A DNA stretch of 64,000 bases from Paenibacillus rigui (GCF_002234615.1 NZ_NMQW01000020.1:62001-126000); one strand, 5' to 3'. Shown: positions 8,332 to 16,579, counted from the first letter of the stretch. Notes: generated by a model from the letters alone, not told the origin. Made by a program: numbers and translations.

Positions 8332-8490
8332 ATGGAAATGAAAATGGAAATCGCAACGAAACGGGCTAACCAAGCAAACAGCGGGCTGGGCTGGGTCATC
8401 GGTATTTTTAGTTTTATTATTTTGTGTCCTCTAGCGTACTTCTTGGTGAATTACTTGCTCGGCAATGAAAATCCGTATTACGGTTATTGA
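8332..8490 (+). CDS. Small single-span membrane protein (52 residues) under an FNR-type promoter
   Basis: ATG 8332 has AAAGGGGAAG upstream and opens a 52-residue reading frame. Its basic, Met- and Lys-rich N-terminus is followed by one strong membrane helix (GWVIGIFSFIILCPLAYFLV, about residues 20-39) and a short NENPYYGY tail. An FNR-type promoter at 8237-8280 precedes it and a clean terminator at 8522-8551 follows, so it forms a complete monocistronic unit. I do not recognise the family. Its size and oxygen-linked control would fit a small subunit of a respiratory complex, but that is speculation; it does not resemble CydX or CydS as I remember them. Confidence 0.7.
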   Translation: MEMKMEIATKRANQANSGLGWVIGIFSFIILCPLAYFLVNYLLGNENPYYGY

Positions 8491-8521
8491 GAGACCCATC
8501 ATATCATAAGCATTAAATGGG

Positions 8522-8551
8522 CAGGTGCCCTCGTGGCAACCTGTTTTTTTT
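8522..8551 (+). terminator. Rho-independent terminator
   Basis: The arms CAGGTGCC and GGCAACCTG pair around a short loop and are followed by eight T residues. It ends the transcript of the 52-residue membrane protein. Confidence 0.85.
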
Positions 8552-8636
8552 GCTGCTAAAATGAAATCGGGAGGGTAGTTTTGGGTAATATGATGAAGTG
8601 AAGTCAAGTTCATGAGGAAGCGAGTGAATTCGTCAG

Positions 8637-10064
8637 ATGAAGATGTGGTTCAGGAACATCCTTTGCTTTTCCGTTGCCGCTGCTATGGCGGCAGGGTTTC
8701 CATTCGCAAGTACAGCTGCTAGTATGACGACGAACACCGCTGCGGCGCCGCCTGTGAGTGCTTTCTATAAAGGAGCTAAGTCAGGTAAGGTTATTGATTT
8801 CGTGGGGGACAGTACAACGGAGGCAGCTGCAGCGATGTATGACCGGTTGCGCCAAGATTACGCAGGAAAAGGCGGGCCGCTGGAGGGAGCTGTTATGCAG
8901 AACCGTGGAGCGAGTGGGAACACGCTGCATCATTTTGTAAATAACATAGCTCCTAACGGAAATACACTGAATCAAGTCATTCAGGACCAGGCTGATTTAT
9001 ATATTGTTTCTTATGGAATTAATGATATTAGAGGGAGCGAGGCTGCCGGGGGAAGCCGCCCGGATCAGATCAAAGCCGATCTTAAGCTCACGGTGGATCG
9101 ACTGTTGAAGGAAACGAACGGAGCTGTTCTACTGCGGATACCGAATCCTTTTCTTTCTAGAAATGACTCCAAGTCCATTGTCATGACTCCGATTGAAAAC
9201 GCTCAGCTGTATTCGGATCAACTGTGGGAGGTGTACCAAAACTTTGAGGGTTACAGTGAACGCGTTGATCTACTGGATATTCCGAACCTGGTATTTGGGC
9301 GCAAGGCAATGCCGGTTCACCCGCTGATGAATGATATATTACACCCGAATGCCGATGGATACAGGGCTATTGCGGATGCTATTGCTGATCGAATAACCGG
9401 GTTAACGGTGTCCAATCATGAAGTACAAATACAATCATACACGCGGGAAAGCCGGGTGAATAAAACGATTGCCATTTTGCAGGAGGAAAAGCTGTTCGAC
9501 GCCGTTCCTTCAAGCACGGACACGTACCGACCGGCGGCAATAGCGACCCTTTCCCCGCAAATGCTTCAGGTTGTTGCTCAGCAGGGTGGAATGTACCGGG
9601 TGAACACCTGGCTGGGTGAGAAATGGATCAACCCGATAGGCGGGGCGCTGGAAGTACAACCGAGCTCTCCGGGTGACAGCCTTCAACTAGAGACGCCTAC
9701 ATACGCATTTAACGATCCGTATTCCGCAAATACAGGCAAAGATCAGGGCTATATGCTTTCTCCGCAAAAAGTCAAAGTATTGGCACGCTGGCACGGTTAT
9801 CCCTATTGGAAAAATGAGTGGTACTATCAAATTGAGACCGTAGTGGGACCCAAATGGGTACAGACGAGCTATGCTCTGCCTTCGGACCTGCATTCTGTGA
9901 GCGAATGGGTGGAAGTAAAGAAAGTGACTGACCTAAACAAATACCCCTGGAATGAAGCGTATAAGCTAGGTCAAATCACCCCACAAAAAGTAGCGGTATT
10001 CGAAAAAGGAAACGGATGGTTTCACATTCATTCCTGGGCGGGAGATGCTTGGATAAAAGTGTAA
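8637..10064 (+). CDS. Secreted SGNH hydrolase with SH3-like repeats
   Basis: A 475-residue exported protein. Residues 1-28 form a signal peptide with an AxA-type cleavage site (ASTAA). An SGNH/GDSL hydrolase domain follows: GDST with nucleophile Ser59, the oxyanion-hole Gly-Ala-Ser region near 91-93, GIND with Asn129, and DILHPNADGY, which supplies the catalytic Asp and His near 235. It probably hydrolyses an ester, perhaps acetyl groups on a polysaccharide. The C-terminal 190 residues contain three related units, each with a Leu-Ser/Thr-Pro-Gln core (ATLSPQML, YMLSPQKV, GQITPQKV) followed by Trp-rich strands ending in W(I/V). They look like GW/SH3-type wall-binding modules. No partner gene is evident. 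Confidence 0.8.
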   Translation: MKMWFRNILCFSVAAAMAAGFPFASTAASMTTNTAAAPPVSAFYKGAKSGKVIDFVGDSTTEAAAAMYDRLRQDYAGKGGPLEGAVMQNRGASGNTLHHFVNNIAPNGNTLNQVIQDQADLYIVSYGINDIRGSEAAGGSRPDQIKADLKLTVDRLLKETNGAVLLRIPNPFLSRNDSKSIVMTPIENAQLYSDQLWEVYQNFEGYSERVDLLDIPNLVFGRKAMPVHPLMNDILHPNADGYRAIADAIADRITGLTVSNHEVQIQSYTRESRVNKTIAILQEEKLFDAVPSSTDTYRPAAIATLSPQMLQVVAQQGGMYRVNTWLGEKWINPIGGALEVQPSSPGDSLQLETPTYAFNDPYSANTGKDQGYMLSPQKVKVLARWHGYPYWKNEWYYQIETVVGPKWVQTSYALPSDLHSVSEWVEVKKVTDLNKYPWNEAYKLGQITPQKVAVFEKGNGWFHIHSWAGDAWIKV

Positions 10065-10233
10065 CCTTCCGGTCATCTCCTGCGTCTAGTTCATGAAGCG
10101 GGAGAGGAGGGTAATAGTTGATCGTTATCTCCTCCTTCAACACAAGAGCAGAGCGCATCAACCTCCTAAATATGGTAAAGTAAGGTTGGGACTCTTACAG
10201 ATGAAAAATATCCATGATATGGGAGTGAATGCA

Positions 10234-10842
10234 ATGAATTTATTTGACCGATGTTCCGGAAATTCCTTAAGCGCTGAATTAAGCTGGATTCATGAACCGA
10301 ATCGCTGGACATTCGATGAGGATAAGGGGCTGCTCGTCTCGGCACCGGAGAACGCGGATTATTTCATTGATCCGGCAGGAACGCAGGTGAAAGCTTCAGC
10401 GCCGTTCCTTTTTACAAAGGTACAAGGGGACTTTAATATATCGACAAGGGTCCATGTGGAGATGAAGCACCAGTATGATTCCGGGTGCTTAATGATCATG
10501 TCTGATTCTCAGAACTGGGCTAAATTGTGCTACGAGTTTTTTGAGGGAAGAAAATCAATTCTTAGCGTGGTCACGAAAAATACTTCGGATGATTGCATCG
10601 GCGGGGATTTGGACATCGTCAATCCGTTCTTGAGAATCGCAAGGTCCGGCAACAGCTTCGCATTTCATTATTCGTTGGACGGGCTGAGGTGGCACTTAAT
10701 AAGGTACTTTGGCATGGAATGCGGCGCGGAGCTTAAGGTGGGTGTCGTTGCTCAATCCCCGATAGGCGAAGGGTGCCAGGTAAGCTTCGAGCATCTTAGG
10801 CTTAGCAACCATAATGAGGGAGATATCCGCAGCGTAAAATAA
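10234..10842 (+). CDS. DUF1349 family protein
   Basis: A cytoplasmic protein of about 202 residues of the DUF1349 type, a concanavalin-A-like beta sandwich. The pattern is a Trp-rich N-terminus, FNISTRVHVEMKHQYDSGCLMIM, then WAKLCYEFFEGRKSILSVVTKNTSDD, and a late LRIARSGNSFAFHYSLDGLRW segment. Family members are sometimes described as regulators of enolase or as carbohydrate-binding, but no activity is established. ATG 10234 has GGGAG upstream and starts the conserved region; the open frame extends further upstream without family similarity. Confidence 0.78.
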   Translation: MNLFDRCSGNSLSAELSWIHEPNRWTFDEDKGLLVSAPENADYFIDPAGTQVKASAPFLFTKVQGDFNISTRVHVEMKHQYDSGCLMIMSDSQNWAKLCYEFFEGRKSILSVVTKNTSDDCIGGDLDIVNPFLRIARSGNSFAFHYSLDGLRWHLIRYFGMECGAELKVGVVAQSPIGEGCQVSFEHLRLSNHNEGDIRSVK

Positions 10843-10886
10843 TGCGGATTGTATAAGAACCAATTGGGCAAAGGCGGCTGCTGCTA

Positions 10887-11624
10887 ATGGACAATTATTC
10901 GAGCATTATGGGAATTCCGGTTCCCAAAATAACGATGGATGCTACAGTAGATCGGATCAGCAGGATCATAGAAGAGAAGAGACCTGCCTTGTTCCACGTT
11001 GTGACACTCAACCCGGAAATCACGATGGCCAGCCAGCAGGACCCGCAGCTGCGTTCTATAATCGATGAGGCGGATCTCCTTACGGCTGATGGGATTGGAA
11101 TCGTGATGGTATCCCGCTTAAAGGGAAACCCGCTTCCGGAGCGCGTGACAGGATGCGACCTGCTATTAAAGCTATTAGAGACAGGTCATCGTGAGCATTG
11201 GTCGTTCTATTTGCTCGGCGCAGATGAATTTACAAATAACAAGGCGGACGAAGTGATACGGAGTAAATATCCGAACGCCAGGATCGTTGGGAGGCATCAT
11301 GGTTTTTTCAAACCGTCTGAAGAACCGGCAATTGTAGAGCATATTCAGGCATTAAATCCGGATGTTGTCGTCGTGGCTCTAGGGGCTCCCAAAGCAGAGC
11401 GTTTGATTTACAAATATAAACATCAGCTCAACGCCAGAGTCGCAGTAGGCGTGGGCGGAAGTCTGGATGTGATCGCGGGAAAAGTAAAAAGAGCACCGGC
11501 CGCTATCCGAAAATTAAATTTGGAGTGGCTTTTCCGGCTAATGAAACAACCCTCCAGATGGCGCAGACAGTTGATATTGCCTCGTTTTGCAATACGTGCG
11601 CTGTTATTCAAGGGGAAAAGCTAG
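10887..11624 (+). CDS. WecG/TagA/CpsF family glycosyltransferase
   Basis: This 245-residue protein belongs to the GT26 family that transfers N-acetylmannosamine (TagA) or related sugars to lipid-linked GlcNAc. Conserved parts are VVTLNPEI near residue 38, the catalytic aspartate Asp68 in TADGIGIV, ERVTGCDLL, and a C-terminal RLMKQPSRWRRQLILPRF tail of the type that docks on the membrane. The usual G-x-P-x-Q-E motif reads GAPKAERL here, so its glutamine is Ala. No other teichoic acid gene is near. ATG 10887 has only a weak site upstream. Confidence 0.85.
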   Translation: MDNYSSIMGIPVPKITMDATVDRISRIIEEKRPALFHVVTLNPEITMASQQDPQLRSIIDEADLLTADGIGIVMVSRLKGNPLPERVTGCDLLLKLLETGHREHWSFYLLGADEFTNNKADEVIRSKYPNARIVGRHHGFFKPSEEPAIVEHIQALNPDVVVVALGAPKAERLIYKYKHQLNARVAVGVGGSLDVIAGKVKRAPAAIRKLNLEWLFRLMKQPSRWRRQLILPRFAIRALLFKGKS

Positions 11625-11779
11625 CCCTCTAACCCAGATCTGTATTGATAATGCTCGCATCAAGCATACACGCGTATTTGTCTGTATGATTCGTGCGATT
11701 GACAAAAAGTAGTAATATCTCTGCAGTCTTTGGTCGATATACTATGTATACTATCAAATCAAAGGGCTGATTTTACATA

Positions 11780-11947
11780 ATGATGAAATGTCCCAGATGC
11801 TACAAACTGATTGAGATTCATCAAAAAGAATGCGCCTACTGCGGAGCGGTCATAAAGCATACGATCGCCCAGAAGTTCGATATGCTCGCCGAATCCGTTG
11901 AGAACGCGCTGAAGCGGGAATTGGAAGCGAGAAGAAGAAGGCATTAA
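11780..11947 (+). CDS. Small zinc-ribbon protein (55 residues)
   Basis: The 55-residue frame from ATG 11780 contains two CxxC pairs (CPRC at residues 4-7 and CAYC at 18-21), which form a zinc ribbon, then a helical segment ending in four arginines and a histidine. AAAGGG lies upstream at rather long spacing. A perfect terminator starts three bases after the stop, which supports a genuine short gene. The basic tail suggests nucleic-acid or ribosome binding, but that is inference. Confidence 0.6.
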   Translation: MMKCPRCYKLIEIHQKECAYCGAVIKHTIAQKFDMLAESVENALKRELEARRRRH

Positions 11948-11950
11948 TGT

Positions 11951-11979
11951 GAGTCATGGACATGTCCATGACTCTTTTT
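11951..11979 (+). terminator. Rho-independent terminator
   Basis: A perfect palindrome from 11951 to 11974 (arms GAGTCATGGACA and TGTCCATGACTC) is followed by five T residues. It ends the zinc-ribbon gene. Confidence 0.9.
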
Positions 11980-12065
11980 GTTGAATCTGCAACTTCATGA
12001 TGAACGTTTACGTCTTGGGTATATGGGGTAATAACCATATATTGGATAAAGAGGTGACTGGTCAC

Positions 12066-13637
12066 ATGCATAAGGAGCTGAAAGCGGATATTGCCATTAT
12101 CGGTGGCGGGATAGGCGGCTGTGCAGCAGCGATAGCTGCATGCAGCCTAGGGAAACAAGTCGTGATGAGTGACGAGTACGATTGGATCGGCGGTCAGCTC
12201 ACGAGTCAGGCGGTGCCGCCGGATGAACATAAGTGGATTGAACAGTTCGGCTGCACGCGCAGCTACCGTGAGTTCCGGAATGAAGTCAGAAGCTATTATC
12301 GTCAAAATTATGCTCTATCTGACTATGGCAGGTCCGCATATTATTTCAACCCGGGCAACGGAGGCGTAAGCAGGCTTTGTGCGGAGCCGCGGGTCATGCA
12401 TGCAGTGCTGCAGCAAATGTTGGCCCCCTATGTTAACAGTGGGAAGCTAACCATCCTTACACGCAGTAAAGCAATCTACGCTGAAAGGGAGCGGGATGAG
12501 ATTCGCGCGGTTACGTTGAAACGAGAGCATGGGATGAAGCTGACGATACACGCAGACTATTTTCTTGATGCTACGGAATGCGGTGATCTGCTGCCATTGG
12601 CGGATGTGGCTTATGTGACCGGGGCGGAATCAAAGCTGGATACGGGTGAACCCCATGCCTTGGACGGGCCAGCCGATCCGCAGGATATTCAGGCATTTAC
12701 GTATTGCTTTGCCATGGATTACTTCGAGAGAGAGAAGCATGTGATCGACAAGCCGAAGGATTATGATTTCTGGAGAGCCTTTCAAGCGCCTTTCTGGCCG
12801 AATCCTCAATTGAATTGGGTATCGCCTGATCCCAAAACGTTGGAGCCGACGGAAGAAACCCTTTTCCCGGGTACAGATAAATATCCCTTGTTTATTTACC
12901 GGAGGATCGTGGATAAAGCTAATTTTAGAGCTGGAACGTATCCGTCCGATATCTCGCTCGTGAACTGGGCGCAGAATGATTACTTTCTAGGTAATATATA
13001 TGATGTACCCAATTCCACAGCAGAGAAACATCGCAGCCAAGCCAAGCAGCTGAGTTTTTCGCTGCTGTATTGGCTGCAAACGGAAGCGCCCAGGCCGGAT
13101 GGGGGAACAGGCTACCCGGGATTGAGGTTGCGGCCGGATGTAGTGGGGACAGAGGATGGCATGGCCCAAGCGCCTTATATTCGGGAGTCGCGCCGAATCA
13201 AGGCTGTGTTCACTGTTCTTGAACAGCATGTAAGCGCGGCTGTGCGGGGAGAACAGGGATCGGAGGTGTTTCCGGATAGCGTTGGGATCGGATGCTACCG
13301 GATTGATCTGCATCCGAGCATGAGCGGGCGCAATTTTTTGGATATTTCTTCAGTTCCATTTCAAATTCCGCTCGGCAGTCTGATTCCAGAGCGGGTTACC
13401 AACCTGTTGGCGGCATGCAAAAACATTGGAACGACCCATATTACGAACGGATGCTACAGACTTCACCCGGTTGAATGGAATATCGGTGAATCAGCCGGTT
13501 ACACCGCTGCATTTTGTCTGGATAAAGGAAGGAAGCCAATCGAGGTTCGCGAAGATGCAAACCTGCTCAAAGAGCTGCAGTCGGTGCTCACGACTCATGG
13601 TATTGAGCTGGCTTGGCCTCATATTGGACCTGTGTAA
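12066..13637 (+). CDS. FAD-dependent oxidoreductase
   Basis: A 523-residue flavoprotein of the FAD_oxidored type. The N-terminal Rossmann motif is IAIIGGGIGGCAAAIAA (about residues 9-25), followed by the adenine-ribose Glu/Asp region. A DATECGDLLPLA segment (about 180) and a C-terminal GxxxHxxNGCYRLHPVEWNIGESAG segment complete the flavin site. Related proteins sit in carbohydrate or polysaccharide gene clusters, but their substrates are mostly unknown and no such cluster is here. ATG 12066 is chosen because AAAGAGGTGA lies upstream and the Rossmann motif begins directly after it. Confidence 0.82.
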   Translation: MHKELKADIAIIGGGIGGCAAAIAACSLGKQVVMSDEYDWIGGQLTSQAVPPDEHKWIEQFGCTRSYREFRNEVRSYYRQNYALSDYGRSAYYFNPGNGGVSRLCAEPRVMHAVLQQMLAPYVNSGKLTILTRSKAIYAERERDEIRAVTLKREHGMKLTIHADYFLDATECGDLLPLADVAYVTGAESKLDTGEPHALDGPADPQDIQAFTYCFAMDYFEREKHVIDKPKDYDFWRAFQAPFWPNPQLNWVSPDPKTLEPTEETLFPGTDKYPLFIYRRIVDKANFRAGTYPSDISLVNWAQNDYFLGNIYDVPNSTAEKHRSQAKQLSFSLLYWLQTEAPRPDGGTGYPGLRLRPDVVGTEDGMAQAPYIRESRRIKAVFTVLEQHVSAAVRGEQGSEVFPDSVGIGCYRIDLHPSMSGRNFLDISSVPFQIPLGSLIPERVTNLLAACKNIGTTHITNGCYRLHPVEWNIGESAGYTAAFCLDKGRKPIEVREDANLLKELQSVLTTHGIELAWPHIGPV

Positions 13638-13678
13638 AATTATTGATGTCATTTCGGAAGCACCATAAAAAAATAGCC

Positions 13679-13740
13679 AATTCGCAAGGGGCAGATGCTG
13701 TGGCAGTTAGTCTGTCCTTGCGAATTGCAAATTATTTTTC
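13679..13740 (+). terminator. Probable terminator hairpin
   Basis: An 11-base perfect inverted repeat (AATTCGCAAGG at 13679-13689, CCTTGCGAATT at 13716-13726) encloses a 26-base loop and is followed by an A/T-rich tract ending in TTTTT. It lies just after the FAD oxidoreductase and probably ends it. Confidence 0.55.
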
Positions 13741-13778
13741 AATATTCCTTGACAGGAATATTCCGTTAAGGGTATATT
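13741..13778 (+). promoter_or_regulatory. Promoter with palindromic operator for the ArsR-type regulator
   Basis: TTGACA (13749-13754) and TATATT (13773-13778) are separated by 18 bases. The -35 box is flanked by AATATTCC (13741-13748) and GGAATATT (13755-13762), a perfect inverted repeat. A repressor bound there would block RNA polymerase. The obvious candidate is the ArsR protein encoded downstream, but binding is inferred. Confidence 0.65.
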
Positions 13779-13825
13779 ATGGATGTGGCTGCGGTAAGTC
13801 GAAAACGAAACGGAGGTGGCCTGAT

Positions 13826-13918
13826 TTGAGCGGAATTGAAAGAAGCGCTTTTACCGTAACCTATGTAATCTTTCAATTCAATAACAATCATCTGAGATAT
13901 GGACATAAATACATTTAG
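13826..13918 (+). CDS. Short upstream ORF overlapping the ArsR start (30 residues)
   Basis: A TTG at 13826 stands eight bases after a perfect GGAGGT site (13812-13817) and opens a 30-codon frame ending in TAG at 13916-13918. This is 20 bases inside the ArsR gene, which begins at 13899 in another frame and has almost no ribosome binding site of its own. The peptide has no recognisable motif. The layout suggests translational coupling, but the peptide itself may have no function. Confidence 0.4.
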   Translation: MSGIERSAFTVTYVIFQFNNNHLRYGHKYI

Positions 13919-14234
13919 TGCGCTTTCTGAACCTAATCGGTTGCGAATCGTAGAATTGCTGCTTCACGGTCCGTTGACCGTCGGAGATATCGCTGACCGG
14001 CTGCAGCTTCGCCAGCCTCAAGCCTCGAAGCATTTGCGTGTCCTGCTGGAAGCCGGACTGGTAGAGGTTCAGGCAGATGCCAACCGCCGGCATTACAAGC
14101 TTCGCTTAGAGCCGTTTCAAGCTATGGATACTTGGCTGGACAGCTACCGCAGAATATGGAATGAACGCTTTGACGCACTGGAGCTTTACTTACAGAAGCT
14201 TCAAGCGAAAGATCATAATAAACCATCTGATTAA
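13899..14234 (+). CDS. ArsR-type winged-helix transcriptional regulator
   Basis: A 111-residue regulator with an ArsR winged helix: FSALSEPNRLRIVELLL, a recognition helix region PLTVGDIADRLQLRQPQASKHLRVLLEAGLV, and a basic wing (DANRRHYKL). It lacks the CxC metal site of arsenic and cadmium sensors, so it is probably of the SRPBCC-linked type. The start must be ATG 13899, because an in-frame TGA lies two codons upstream. The gene is followed 21 bases later by an AHSA1-type SRPBCC gene, a very common pair in Bacillota. It probably represses its own promoter at 13741-13778. Confidence 0.85.
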   Translation: MDINTFSALSEPNRLRIVELLLHGPLTVGDIADRLQLRQPQASKHLRVLLEAGLVEVQADANRRHYKLRLEPFQAMDTWLDSYRRIWNERFDALELYLQKLQAKDHNKPSD

Positions 14235-14255
14235 TTTATGGGAGGAATAAGAACT

Positions 14256-14765
14256 ATGGCGAATCCAATGCTGACAAGGGTAGAAGGAAATGAACTTATT
14301 TTGGAGCGTGTTTTTGATGCACCTCGCGAGCTTGTATTCCAAGCGTTCTCGGAGGCTGAGCATCTGAAACATTGGTGGGGACCCCGCGGTTGGACTCTAA
14401 CGGTATGCAATGTTGATTTCCGCCCAGGTGGAATATGGCATTACTGTATGAAGTGCATCGACGAGAACCAAGGGAGCTTTTTTGGATTCGAGTCGTGGGG
14501 CAAAGCGGTTTATGAGGAAATTATTGAGGGAGAGAAGATCGTCTACGTTGACTTCTTCTCCGATGCCGAAGGCAACCAAGTCGAAGGCATGCCGTCATCT
14601 CACATAACCATGACTTTCATAGAGCAGGATGGGAAAACGAAGCTTGTTAGCCGGGCGCAATACGCATCAGCTGAAGCACTCAAATCCGTCATGGAAATGG
14701 GCATGGAGCAAGGCATTAAGGAAACTTGGGATCGTCTTGCCGAGCATCTGCAATCCATTCGTTAA
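14256..14765 (+). CDS. SRPBCC (AHSA1-like) domain protein
   Basis: A 169-residue protein with the START-like SRPBCC fold. The sequence runs ERVFDAPRELVFQAFSEAEHLKHWWGPRGWTL, then FRPGGIWHYCM, then a long C-terminal helix near KETWDRLAEHL. The fold makes a deep hydrophobic cavity, but ligands of this branch are unknown. ATG 14256 is preceded by GGGAGG at ten bases. It is the usual partner of the upstream ArsR gene and should be co-regulated with it. Confidence 0.85.
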   Translation: MANPMLTRVEGNELILERVFDAPRELVFQAFSEAEHLKHWWGPRGWTLTVCNVDFRPGGIWHYCMKCIDENQGSFFGFESWGKAVYEEIIEGEKIVYVDFFSDAEGNQVEGMPSSHITMTFIEQDGKTKLVSRAQYASAEALKSVMEMGMEQGIKETWDRLAEHLQSIR

Positions 14766-14947
14766 TCCAGAAAAACCATCTCAATTGGCCGTGGGTGCAA
14801 CAAAGCCTGCGGCCTTGTTTTTGTGCCAAGAAACGTAATTGTATGAGGAAAACAAGCAGGCGGTCCTTCTGCTAAACTCATTTTTTCATTTAATTTTCAG
14901 AAAAAAAGGTTATATTATAACGTATCTAATGGAAAGGGGAAGTAGAC

Positions 14948-15496
14948 ATGCATTCACGGGAAGCTAGTCCAATGAAACAGACATGGATTCCTCCTAAAGA
15001 ACGTATAGGGGTTGTCATTGCAATTATCATATCCGTGCTGCTCGTGGTGTGGGAATTATGGAGCTTATTCCATCTACCGTCTGAAACCGTGCACAACCGC
15101 CGTTTCGAGCATACGTTCAAGGACTTTGGCTCCAATGCAAGAATCGCTTTATTTTTCGTACTGGCGAACTATGTACTTGCTTATGTGCTTAAACGGCGTT
15201 TGGCTGATCGATTCGGCGGTCTGAAAAAATGGCTTGCTCAACTGCTCCGGTTCGTCCGCAGATGGCATACCCCGATTGCTCTTATCGCCATTGCCTTTAT
15301 TGTCCTACATGCGGTCGCAGTCTTTATGTATGGCTTTAAATTGGATTTCAGCAATATTACCGGGCTGCTAGCTTTGTTGGTCTTGCTTCCTGTCCCTGTA
15401 TCGGGATTATTCAGATACAAAAAACTGGACCGGAAATGGCACCTGCGTTCCGGACTTGCCTTCACGGTCTTGTTTTTGATCCATGCGTTCTTATGA
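14948..15496 (+). CDS. Ferric-reductase-like bis-heme membrane protein
   Basis: A 182-residue protein with about five membrane helices. Two helices each carry a pair of histidines 14 residues apart: His107/His121 and His165/His179. This is the H-x13-H spacing used in ferric reductase and NADPH oxidase cores to hold two stacked b hemes across the membrane. It has no FAD or NAD(P)H domain, so electrons must come from another protein or from quinol. AAGGGG precedes ATG 14948. The promoter region contains a GTTATA-T-TATAAC palindrome (14909-14921) that includes the likely -10 box. Neighbouring ApbE, FMN-binding and RnfD-like genes suggest a common electron-transfer role. Confidence 0.65.
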   Translation: MHSREASPMKQTWIPPKERIGVVIAIIISVLLVVWELWSLFHLPSETVHNRRFEHTFKDFGSNARIALFFVLANYVLAYVLKRRLADRFGGLKKWLAQLLRFVRRWHTPIALIAIAFIVLHAVAVFMYGFKLDFSNITGLLALLVLLPVPVSGLFRYKKLDRKWHLRSGLAFTVLFLIHAFL

Positions 15497-15498
15497 GA

Positions 15499-15546
15499 GT
15501 AAAAAATGCAGGCTTGCTGATCGTACGGCAAGCTTGCATTTTTTAC
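15499..15546. terminator. Bidirectional terminator
   Basis: Long complementary arms (15499-15517 and 15528-15546), A-rich at the 5' side and T-rich at the 3' side, form a strong hairpin between the convergent ferric-reductase-like and apbE genes. It should work on both strands. Confidence 0.85.
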
Positions 15547-15571
15547 TTTCCCCATGATTTCATTATGCCAC

Positions 15572-16486
15572 TCATGCTAAATGAAACTGAGGTGTCGACT
15601 GCAGCTGCAGGCCGGGAAGTATGAACAAGCCTTCCAGCCCGTTGTCGTGAAGAAGTCGATATCCCGCTTTGGGCCCAAGGATGAAAGCGGCGGTAGAGAA
15701 GGCATCCGCCAGCATCGCATGAGGAGCGATAGCCGTGCAGCTTAATAATTCATTGGGACTGTGCCCGGTTTGCGGTACAATTAAATGGTGCTGATCCGCA
15801 AGCTTGGCGTGGCGCCTCTCATAGCCACCGGAGGTGCAGATTGCCGCATGCGATAGCCTCACGGTTCCGATGATTTGATCGGAATATTGAGGGTGCTGGA
15901 TGCCGACCTGCCAAGGCTCGTCTTCTTCATTGGACCCACCGGCATACAAATCTCCTCCCGCCTCGACAAGATAGCCCTCAAAGCCTTGAAGCTCCTTGGC
16001 AGCGAGGTCAATGGCGAAGCCTTTGGCGATCGCTCCCAGATCGAGAAGAAGCGGTTTAGTCAATTCAATCGATCTTGTGCGCTCATCAAGCAGAATGTTT
16101 TGATAGGTTGCATTTTGATCATATGCAAGTTCATTAGTCATTGTGGCCCCGGTCAGATAGTGAGATTTGAACCCCAGCGATGCCATCCGGCTGCCGACGG
16201 TCGGATCGAACATGCCATTCGTTAATGAGGAAAGCTCTAATGCAAATCGAACGAGCTCAAATAAAATGTCGCTTACCTGCACCGGAACTCCCGTTTGCCG
16301 GCATAATCGGCTTAATTCGCTATCCTCGTCAAAACGGCTGCATACGGCTTCCATATGATGAAATAAAGCGAGCACACGATCTATTTTTTGCGAAGCCAGT
16401 ATTTCGGACTGTGCCGTAACGATTTGGATGGTAACGGAAGTTCCCATGGCAAGGGCTTGTCTTGATATGAGTTTCCTAACCGTCAT
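15572..16486 (-). CDS. apbE: FAD:protein FMN transferase
   Basis: A 304-residue ApbE protein, which splits FAD and attaches FMN to a Thr or Ser in SGAT-type motifs of target proteins. Seen here are AMGTSVTIQI at the N-terminus, GMFDPTVG, DLGAIAKGFAIDLA, the GGDLYAGG flavin/metal region and DAFSTAAFILG near the end. There is no clear lipoprotein signal; the N-terminus is short, so export is doubtful from this start. ATG 16486 has AGGAGGTTT at ideal spacing. It is transcribed away from the two-component genes. The FMN-binding protein at 18647-19528 has the required target motif and is the likely substrate. Confidence 0.9.
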   Translation of the reverse strand: MTVRKLISRQALAMGTSVTIQIVTAQSEILASQKIDRVLALFHHMEAVCSRFDEDSELSRLCRQTGVPVQVSDILFELVRFALELSSLTNGMFDPTVGSRMASLGFKSHYLTGATMTNELAYDQNATYQNILLDERTRSIELTKPLLLDLGAIAKGFAIDLAAKELQGFEGYLVEAGGDLYAGGSNEEDEPWQVGIQHPQYSDQIIGTVRLSHAAICTSGGYERRHAKLADQHHLIVPQTGHSPNELLSCTAIAPHAMLADAFSTAAFILGPKAGYRLLHDNGLEGLFILPGLQLQSTPQFHLA

Positions 16487-16579
16487 GGATAAAACCTCCT
16501 TGAAAAGATTGTTGGCACTTTCCATGGTACGCAAATAATCTGAAAATAAAATGAAATAAAATGGCGAGGTGTGAGAAAG

